Shown piece after piece: positions 57,257 to 64,000 of a DNA stretch of 64,000 nt; the stretch's first letter is position 1, and each line of letters begins with the position of its first letter. The DNA is from Eurosta solidaginis (lineage: Eukaryota; Arthropoda; Insecta; Diptera; Tephritidae). The position numbers and the translations under genes are program-made. The stretch spans positions 347,862,302 to 347,926,301 of the forward strand of contig NC_090319.1 in assembly GCF_040869045.1 (NCBI RefSeq), read 5' to 3'. The notes beneath the pieces are model-generated. The model saw only the letters and a program-made list of their open reading frames with translations. It ran no database searches and had not been told where the DNA came from.

Positions 57257-57730
57257 CTCCGAATTAGTTTTCGGCAATTCCTGCCGGTGTATGTTTAACC
57301 GAAGATCAATTATTTACTTAGTTTGTATTTATGTTGCCTTATAATGCCCGTGTAACTTGCAGAACAAAAAACTTCCCTAGTGTGTAAAAAAAATTTGGAC
57401 AATTTCATAATTACAAAACCAGATGACTTTCTTCCAAACCAAAGTAAATATTTCTCGTGACGTGTTATGTATACAAAACTATTTTAGTAATTTTAACAGC
57501 AAATTTCACAAATAGCGCTGAAAACTTAAATCTATCCAACATCAGTGAATATAAAAGTAAAATAGCTGTAGGGCGCAAATAAACTCAAACATCGGCAAGA
57601 ACCTCCAACAAATACCAACAACAGTAACATAAAAACAGCTATTCAAATTTCAATTAAACGTATTTTAATCGACAAGGAAGCTTCAAACAAAGCTAATATC
57701 TAACATGTACATAGTAAATTGTGTGTACAT

Positions 57731-57850
57731 TAGGGTGGGTGGAATTTTTACCTATCGAGTTTTATATAAAGCTCTAAGAAAAGAAATCCAATGGTTCAAA
57801 ATTTCGCCATAACCGGAAGCGTTTTAGATTTTTCATTAATTTGATGCAAT
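57731..57850 (+). mobile_element. Single TIR end, TAGGGTGGGTGGAATTTT
   Basis: Begins TAGGGTGGGTGGAATTTTT directly after GTGTACAT, resembling the ends and target of the elements at 45499 and 29701. No matching right end was found nearby, so it is a solo end or truncated copy. Confidence 0.45.
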
Positions 57851-58004
57851 GTAATAAGAAGGGCGTGCGGTAACGATAGTGACGAAGGGGGAGCACGAAA
57901 GAAATAGACAGAAAGGCATATGTATTTGCTACGAGTTTAAAGTAGTAGCTAACAGAAACAAAAATAATAATAACGTGAATTATGGCACTTAATGCTTCCT
58001 AGTA

Positions 58005-58125
58005 AGATAAGCCTGAACTTCTCCTCCAGTGTATTGCATGGCTCTTGTTCAGTGTTCTTACAAATTGTCTGGCATATATGTTTTATGCTGAGAAGCCTTT
58101 CATGGAAAATATATATATTTGCCCA
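58005..58125 (-). mobile_element. SINE fragment, decayed
   Basis: AAGCCTGAACTTCTCCTCCA, GTTCTTACAAATTGTCTGG and TTTTATGCTGAGAAGCCTTT, TCATGG align with the 3' half of the local SINE on the minus strand. Confidence 0.4.
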
Positions 58126-58199
58126 AGTACTCGTGAACTTCGATGTGTAAACATACTGGTGAAACAACAACAGAAGTAACTTTCAAGAAACAAATAATA

Positions 58200-58400
58200 T
58201 TGACCTTTTTGGGAAGAGCTTCATCGGCTTCTATTGGTAACAACCAATACCGATGAGTTCTAGTTTTATTATTGGCTTTTTTATTATTATTTTATTATCT
58301 ATAGCTTAATATTGTCGTCAAGTTATCGGTTTGTTAGCGACTTGTTATTCATGTGATTTTGATTTGTTTCATAACGGCTTATTATCAAAGGGTTGCAGAT
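58200..58400 (+). repeat. TATCGG/TTATTA-rich array, locus 3 left part
   Basis: Words GAGCTTCATCGGCTTCTATT, GTCAAGTTATCGGTTTG and ACGGCTTATTATCAAAG mirror the left part of locus 1 (26330-26530). The remainder of the locus lies at 59360-59800, separated by a palindrome and a SINE. Confidence 0.5.
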
Positions 58401-58548
58401 GTGGCATTGATTTTCTTTTGAATTGTTTAATCCAGGGGCGGAAACTGTTATTGCTCTTATAATACAATTCCTTGCAAAACTATTAATTTTGGACTTTTAA
58501 TATATTTGGATCAAGATAAAAATTATTTTCCGATTTTTATTACCTCAG

Positions 58549-58795
58549 TCCGATAGAACCAGTTAAGCTCGGACTTTTAAAAATACAAGTCCGGATATAA
58601 AAGTTAAATCCGGACTTTTATTTTTTAAGGCCAAAATATAAGTGCGGCTTGATAACAAAGAAACGGCTTATTCGAATTAAAAAAATATGTTTATTTCCGA
58701 TAAGCCGTTTCCTTGTTATCAAGCCGCACTTATATTTTGGCCTTAAAAAATAGAAATCCGAGTTTAACTACTTCTATCGGACTAAAAAATAAAAA
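58549..58795. repeat. Long palindrome (foldback), core stem about 50 bp
   Basis: The left arm TTTTTTAAGGCCAAAATATA, AGTGCGGCTTGATAACAAAG (from about 58622) pairs with the right arm ending TATATTTTGGCCTTAAAAAA (to about 58751) over about 50 bp with one visible mismatch, around a loop of roughly 28 bases. Pairing continues outward imperfectly through GTCCGATAGAA / TTCTATCGGAC and AACTCGGATTT/TCCGGACTTTT words. No open frame inside. Confidence 0.85.
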
Positions 58796-58889
58796 TACAG
58801 ATTTTGCTTTTATATGTGGACTTTTATGGAAAAACTTCGAAAAATAAAAAGGATGCATGATTCGACATGATATTGCTATAGTTATACAC

Positions 58890-59250
58890 GGCCACCATGG
58901 TGTGATGGTAGCGTGCTCCGCCTGCCACACCGTATGCCCTGGGTTCGCAACCCGGGCAAAGCAACATCAAAATTTTAGAAATAAGGTTTTCCAATTAGAA
59001 GAAAATTTTTCTAAGCGGGGTCGCCCCTCGGCAGTGTTTGGCAAGCGCTCCGAGTGTATTTCTGCCATGAAAAGCTCTCAGTGAAAACTCATCTGCCTTG
59101 CAGATGCCGTTCGGAGTCGGCATAAAATATGTAGGTCCCGTCCGGCCAATTTGTAGGGAAAATCAAAAAGAGCACGTCGCAAATTGGAAGAGAAGCTCGG
59201 GCTTAGATCTCTTCGGAGGTTATCGTGCCTTACATTTATTATTTTTTTTT
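58890..59250 (+). mobile_element. tRNA-derived SINE, copy 6 (best preserved)
   Basis: The head reads GGCCACCATGGTGTGATGGT, GCGTGCTCCGCC (A-box region), then CCTGGGTTCGCAACCCGGGC (B-box GGTTCGCAACC at 58942-58952), the spacing of a tRNA gene. The body continues CAACATCAAAATTTTAG, TCGCCCCTCGGCAGTGTTTG and ends CCTTACATTTATTATTTTTT. The head is not a functional tRNA: paired stems are incomplete and the sequence continues as SINE body. Confidence 0.9.
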
Positions 59251-59359
59251 ATTTGTACCTGAGAACTCAAATATTTTCACCTAGGACAATTTATTGACCC
59301 GGACTTTTTCGACTCCGAAAAAAAAATAATTTTTATTTTCCGTCCCTAGTTTAATCAGT

Positions 59360-59800
59360 ATCTGTTTTATAAATAACCAATGAGTCATCGATAACGAATC
59401 AATAATGAATTGGTAACACTCCGATTGCGAATCGACCACTTTTCGGAACACTTTTCGATAACAAATCGAAAATGTTTCCATATTAAATCGACAAGTTTTC
59501 TAAAACAAATCGAAAACTTTTTGATAACTTATCTATATTTGTTCCATAAATATTCTATAACCCTGCGATATTAAATCGATAACTATTCGACAGCATATCG
59601 ATAAGTTTTTTAGAAGAAACCGGGAACTTTTTGATGAAAAGTTTAAAATTTGTCTATATGAAATCGATAACCTTTAGATAACAATTCGATAACTCTTTGA
59701 TAAAATATCGATAATTTTTCGATGAATATCCAATCAATTTTCTGCAACAAATCTATTGTACACTGATGACCCGTCGATAACAAACCGTTTACACTTCGAT
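59360..59800 (+). repeat. TATCGATAAC-rich degenerate array, locus 3
   Basis: Repeats ATCGATAAC(T)TTTTGATAAC with decay. The motif ATTGGTAACACTCCG occurs at 59408. The flank beyond (59830-59960) is a pyrimidine-rich stretch ending CTTGCTTTGCTTTGCCTTGC, the complement of the purine-rich flank of locus 2. Confidence 0.7.
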
Positions 59801-60036
59801 AGCAAATTTGATTACACGCCGTCCCACTTCGATTCCGGCTTAGGTTTTGACTTAAAGTATTTCCTTTCTTTTCTTCTACTCTCCTCTCATTTTCGTTATA
59901 GTTTTCCCTTCGCCATTTCCTTTTTTTCTTTTTTTTCCTTGCTTTGCTTTGCCTTGCCTTAGTTTGACTACACGTGCGCTTACATTGTGCATTCTGACAT
60001 AAAGCATATCTCTTCCAAAGGCCGTACGGTAACGGT

Positions 60037-60152
60037 AAGTTAGCAAAAAATTTTACATATCAATAATTTTCTAAAGAATTTTGATGTTAGGTGCCCGTCA
60101 CTTGAGTCGAAGACCATTGGTAGCACCTCTGCACCACTAAGGCCACCCTATT
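60037..60152 (-). mobile_element. Diverged SINE head with tRNA-like boxes
   Basis: The minus strand reads GGCCTTAGTGGTGCAGAGGT (A-box-like), then GGTCTTCGACTCAAG (B-box-like), GGGCACC and ACATCAAAATTCTTTAGAAA, the same junction as in the full SINE. A related but older subfamily. Confidence 0.5.
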
Positions 60153-60310
60153 TGACAGAACCTTTTTCATTACATAATGAGGCACATGCATCACTACAAA
60201 ACTTACCAAAATTGGTCATTTATTTACTGAAATACACACGTACATACATACGTACTACCAAAGCATCGACTCAGGCTTGGCTGGGGTGACATGCGATTGA
60301 CAATGGCGCG

Positions 60311-60510
60311 TCACAACAATCCATAATCCCTAAGCCGTCGTGTTGTCGTCTGTTGAAGTGGTTGGAGGTCAACACCCATTTGCTGTTCCACACGCGGATT
60401 TTTTTTGGTCGTTGGTGGGCGTTTTGTGGCGATGTACGTCCATCGTGGCAATTCTATTGGTGTCAAATTACGCACCTCGATGAGTGCGTGCCGCAGATCA
60501 GCTTTCACAA
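60311..60510 (-). CDS. Candidate terminal exon of unknown gene
   Basis: On the minus strand a pyrimidine-containing acceptor (TTTTGTTGCTATTTAG) ends at 60511. The following frame stays open for 65 codons to TGA at 60311: KADLRHALIEVRNLTPIELP, RWTYIATKRPPTTKKNPR, VEQQMGVDLQPLQQTTTRRL, RDYGLL. Local composition is much less AT-rich than the surroundings, third positions are often G or C, and it matches no transposon seen here. The product segment is basic with no transmembrane stretch. Upstream exons were not found, and I do not recognise the family. Confidence 0.4.
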
Positions 60511-60897
60511 CTAAATAGCAACAACAAAATTAAACAAATGTCACATGAAAATGTTTTAGAATAAAGGTTCATATTTAAATCAGATATTTAGGACTGTGTG
60601 AGACTACATACATATGTAGGTCAATTGCAAATAATAATTTAAATATTGCCCGTACTCTGATTTGCAGAAATTAATTCATTGAAATCTGCTTCATGTTGTA
60701 AAAGCAAAACATTGGCTTATAGAAAAATACCAAGCTTCGAAAGTAAACATGTATATTCACATACATATGTATGTATGTACATACATAAACACACATTTTT
60801 TCTCAATGCAGCATCATTGTCAATACATTATTTCGTTTACAGCATAAAAACTAAATATCAATATACTGAAAAATAGCTAATATGTACGTATTTGTAT

Positions 60898-63084
60898 TAG
60901 AGGTTTACGCCGATCACTTTATTGGCGGCGTCGGCTTATAGTCTATTATATACCGGCGGCGGAGGCGTGGGCGACGCGCCAGCGTACGCCGGTGTTCTTA
61001 CTTTAAAAAGCTTGATTTTTCTATTTAAATAAATAATATTTAGGAAAGGTTTTGTTTGTATGTATTTAAGGAAATCAACGTGTTGGCCATTTCGGGAAGA
61101 TCCGGGGTTTTTTTCCTCAAGTGCTCGCAGAACGTTCAAACATTTTCAGGAGTAGCTCCTTGCGGAGGGATTGTCCCTCGTTCAGTTACTCCAGAGAGGC
61201 TTCGAACCTAACCCCGGTCTTTGGAATTGGTACTGCTGCGTCTGCTGAAAAGAAATAGAGATACATCAAATAGTCACACTTTAGTCTGTATATGTCGTTC
61301 AAAGCGTAGTTTCACCTAGGGTTAACTCCTAATAATCCACGCGAACACAATTTCCTTAAATCAATTGTGGCTCCTTGGCGGTCACGCACAAAGGCCACTT
61401 ACTGTTGCTATTAATGGTCTATTAATACTCATGACTCTTGGGCACAGGGCGCCTCCACTTTTTTCGGCTGTTTTTAAGAGCTACAATTCCCGATGTGCGA
61501 ACAGTAACAATCCCGACCACCAGTCGCTACCACGCCTCCTGACCCTCACTCCATATGCCAGCGCAGAAGCTATAGGACTCCGAACTCATACCTTCGTCAA
61601 CATCACTTTCCTAGAAGCTCTAGGCCTAGCTCCGAAGACTTTCCAACGGATGCTTTTGTCGAGCAATGCTTCCGAGCTATACCAGAGAAGCACCTTGAAA
61701 CGTTAGGGAGTAACTATTCGGCCAAGGATGCCGCCTTCGTCTAAGTGGATGTCATTGCGGAAAGGGTGAAAATCGTATAATCCTCGGCGCATCTACATAA
61801 TTAAAATTATACAAGGACCCTGGATGAAATTTTTCAAATGTAGATCAAAGTTTGAAGACGTTTTTGTTCACAACATTGATTTCAATATTCTTCGTTAAAT
61901 CAAAACGATATTTTAGAATGAAAGTCGACCGATTTTAAGTTGAAATATGTTAAGTCTTGTTTTCCGGCCTTATGATATAAAAGTTCATAATGGATAACAG
62001 CGTAGCTTCAGTTTTCTGACTAATTCGACTGTCCATTACGTTAGGGTAGCAGCACACACGGTCATTAGTTCGACTGTCTTGGTAAAGCTTTTACTTCACC
62101 ACTTTGAGTGTTCTTGCGAAGGACAAAGCCTCGCCTGGTAAATATATGTGCCTACGTATTCACATTTGTGAAAGGAGCCGTAACGTGTAGGCGATATTTA
62201 AACTTGGTTGATAGAATATAATCAATGTGATTCACTCCAAGGGACTAGTTTTGGATAGGGCCGCCAACTTTAGGAAACAACAAACCGGGAGACTTGGGTG
62301 TTGAAGGATGAAGTGTGAAAATCAAAATTAACATTTCAGACGCTTTGCATAGTTTCGCAAATAAACAAGAGATGTGTGAATGTAAGCCCAAGTGGTTTTT
62401 CAAACCCTTCTCATACGTAGATATATCCTCAACTTAAGTCTGAGGTAAGAATCATTTCAAAGGAGTGTTTATGCCCCTGAAACCTACTAATGGATTTTGC
62501 ATCACTGATTTCGCTTATTCTTTCAGCCAATCGCAATATAATTTTTTTTTTTTTTAATCGGAACATTTTTTTTTTGGGTATTTTGCTGTTTTTAACAATT
62601 TGAGAACAATTTGAAAAGATGTTCGCCGTGGCTCATTTTATTTAAATTCATTGTTAATTCTTATTTTTTGAAAAACAAAAATATGCAAAGTGAGCATATA
62701 AATTTATTGTATAACTTTTCTTTTAGTGTTTTATTTTAATAACTTGGTAAATTGGGCGACGCAAAGTCCGTGTTAAGCTGACATCGAAAACGCCTGTTTT
62801 TTTTTTTTTAAATAACTTTTGAACAGTTAGTAAGAGTTAAATTTCGCAACTAGTTTCTTATAACTGGAAGTGATGCGCATCCGATGATAGATACCACTTT
62901 CGACCATATCCGACCAATTTTCGACAAGAACAATAAATGGCCTAAACAGTCTTAAACGAGAAAATATAGTAACGCACCGGACGCCGCCGCCGCCGCCGCG
63001 CCGTTATTTTTGACATACGGCGGCGGCGTGCGAAAAACGACCAAAATCGGGGGCGGCGGCGTTTATCAGCGGCGAATATCTCTA
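60898..63084. mobile_element. DNA transposon with GC-rich CGCCG ends
   Basis: Ends TAGAGGTTTACGCCG and the complement of CGGCGAATATCTCTA, with a perfect 8-bp duplication ATTTGTAT (60890-60897, 63085-63092). Both ends carry clustered GGCGGCG repeats (60925-61000, 62985-63065) in otherwise AT-rich DNA. The 2-kb interior has no recognisable transposase; a minus-strand frame at 61139-60936 (VLRALEEKNPGSSRNGQHVD) is short and unassigned. The 8-bp duplication is compatible with hAT or P-like elements. It is a non-autonomous or heavily decayed copy. Confidence 0.75.
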
Positions 63085-63409
63085 ATTTGTATATACATAT
63101 ATATATATATGAATTCATCACGACTCATTCGAGTACGCGTGTTCGATTTGACAAGTCATATATATCCAATCCAAAGTACTAGACTTTAAAAAATAAATAA
63201 ATAATGAGACAAATTATTCGTTTGTCAAACCTTAATCGTTAATGTTGTTTATTTATTTGCTCGATTGATTGTTTATTCAATGGCGACAAAATTTTGTGAT
63301 TTTTTTATTTTTTTATTTTTATTAACTTTAGTGTTATATTGTTAAGGGATTTGTTAAACAGCGCATATCGTGTGTAAACCTACTAAGTGACAAAAATGTG
63401 TTTACTAAT

Positions 63410-63500
63410 ACGAAGAGATTTAGGCCGAGCTTCTCTTCCGATTTGCTCTTTTTAAATTTTCCTACAAATTGGCGGGATGGGACCTAATTGTTTTATGCAG
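63410..63500 (-). mobile_element. SINE 3' fragment
   Basis: GAAGAGATTTAGGCCGAGCT, TCTCTTCCGATTTGCTC, CCTACAAATTGGCGGGATGG and TTTTATGC match the 3' third of the SINE on the minus strand; the match stops after TTTTATGC. Confidence 0.7.
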
Positions 63501-63850
63501 GGAAGTAAGAAATTCAGTTTTTTCTACCACACTCACGAGCAGCGTCGCATTTGATAATATAATTCGCGCCTCCATCATTTTAGGCTTCTCTAAAGCTTCG
63601 TTAGTTTCAGGCAAGAACTCAGTATATACGTAAATACATCGAAAGAAATGAAGCAAGTAAAATGAGTAAATCAGGTTTGTTGTTCTCGAATTACCAGTTA
63701 CTTAGTAAAATTTAAAGGAGCTTTTTGTCAAGAGAACAAACTTGAATCCTAAACTTTAAATCCCTTCAATATCAAAAGCCACTGTTATATTTTAACAGTT
63801 TTCATTGATATTTTTAGGGTGACATTAGTAGTTGCTTGTTAACACACCAG

Positions 63851-63905
63851 AGCTGGGCGGGCGAAGTGGTGTGATGATAGCGTATTGTGCCCCACCACAA
63901 AAAGT
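63851..63905 (+). mobile_element. SINE head fragment
   Basis: GTGGTGTGATGATAGCGT matches the SINE A-box region (GTGGTGTGATGGTAGCGT). The B-box part is decayed (GCCTACCGGATTTGAATAC) and the body is absent. Confidence 0.45.
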
Positions 63906-64000
63906 TGAACATGTGCCTACCGGATTTGAATACTTTATGAGGAGTTCAAAAAATATAACAAATAAATTTTCGCCAAATTTTGTGTTTTTACTTTCTCAAT

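Noticed and set aside
58890..58965. Possible tRNA gene (A- and B-box)
   Set aside because: The boxes belong to the head of a SINE repeated at six or more places; cloverleaf pairing is incomplete and the sequence continues into SINE body.
61365..61706. 113-codon plus-strand ORF inside the GC-ended transposon
   Set aside because: No recognisable domain and no similarity to transposases; AT/GC mixture alone explains the open frame. Kept only as unannotated interior.
1..64000. CRISPR-like regularly spaced repeats
   Set aside because: All arrays seen are contiguous or decayed tandem repeats without unique spacers, in a eukaryotic context.

Overview
This window looks like repeat-choked nuclear DNA of a higher fly (Brachycera), most likely a tephritid fruit fly. 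That identification is an inference from the AT-rich composition, the fly-style splice signals, the mix of jockey-like, RTE-like and (CAA)n-tailed LINEs, hAT DNA transposons, foldback/MITE elements and a tRNA-derived SINE, and the large DINE/Helentron-like element carrying central tandem repeats. No bacterial-type genes, operons, CRISPR arrays, rRNA genes or convincing functional tRNA genes are visible. Most open reading frames here are decayed transposon pieces or chance.

Host gene content is very low. The only host gene I can assemble is on the minus strand at 29373-22269. It has a signal-peptide exon (29373-29198), a roughly 5.9 kb intron filled with transposon debris, a long glutamine-rich exon (23247-22489) and a short cysteine-rich last exon (22407-22269). 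All junctions are GT-AG and phase-compatible, but two in-frame TAA codons interrupt the long exon. A second possible terminal exon lies at 60510-60311 (minus).

Layout. 1.2-2.0 kb: a SINE and a LINE scrap. 3.4-5.7 kb: a foldback region and a degenerate TTCAGAA minisatellite. 7.55-10.33 kb: a nearly complete but dead hAT element with terminal inverted repeats (TIRs) and an 8-bp target duplication. 11.9-19.9 kb: a DINE/Helentron-like element carrying about 51 tandem copies of a 129-bp unit. 20.2-21.6 kb: LINE fragments. 22.3-29.4 kb: the glutamine-rich gene and its intron. 29.7-34.2 kb: a giant palindromic foldback element split by an RTE-like LINE. 34.3-37.6 kb: a direct duplication flanking a small MITE and a LINE relic. 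38.3-40.2 kb: a probable solo LTR with nested insertions. 40.2-44.3 kb: LINE RNase H relics and a TATCGA-rich array. 45.5-46.1 kb: a MITE. 46.2-49.9 kb: a second copy of the 129-bp-repeat carrier with only about one repeat unit, itself hit by an RTE-like LINE. 51.2-52.1 kb: a MITE split by a jockey-like LINE. 53.3-59.3 kb: SINEs, (CAA)n-tailed repeats, a long palindrome and another TATCGA array. 60.9-63.1 kb: a transposon with GC-rich ends.

The window is best read as layered transposition history. At least six nested insertions can be dated relative to each other, several with exact or near-exact target-site duplications. The most unusual items are the expanded satellite inside a mobile element (with a short-array sister copy 30 kb away as an internal control), the foldback elements that share TIRs and an ATGYACAT-like target site, the dispersed TATCGATA-rich arrays, and the glutamine-rich secreted-protein gene broken only by two apparent CAA-to-TAA changes. 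I found no evidence for a functional multi-gene system.
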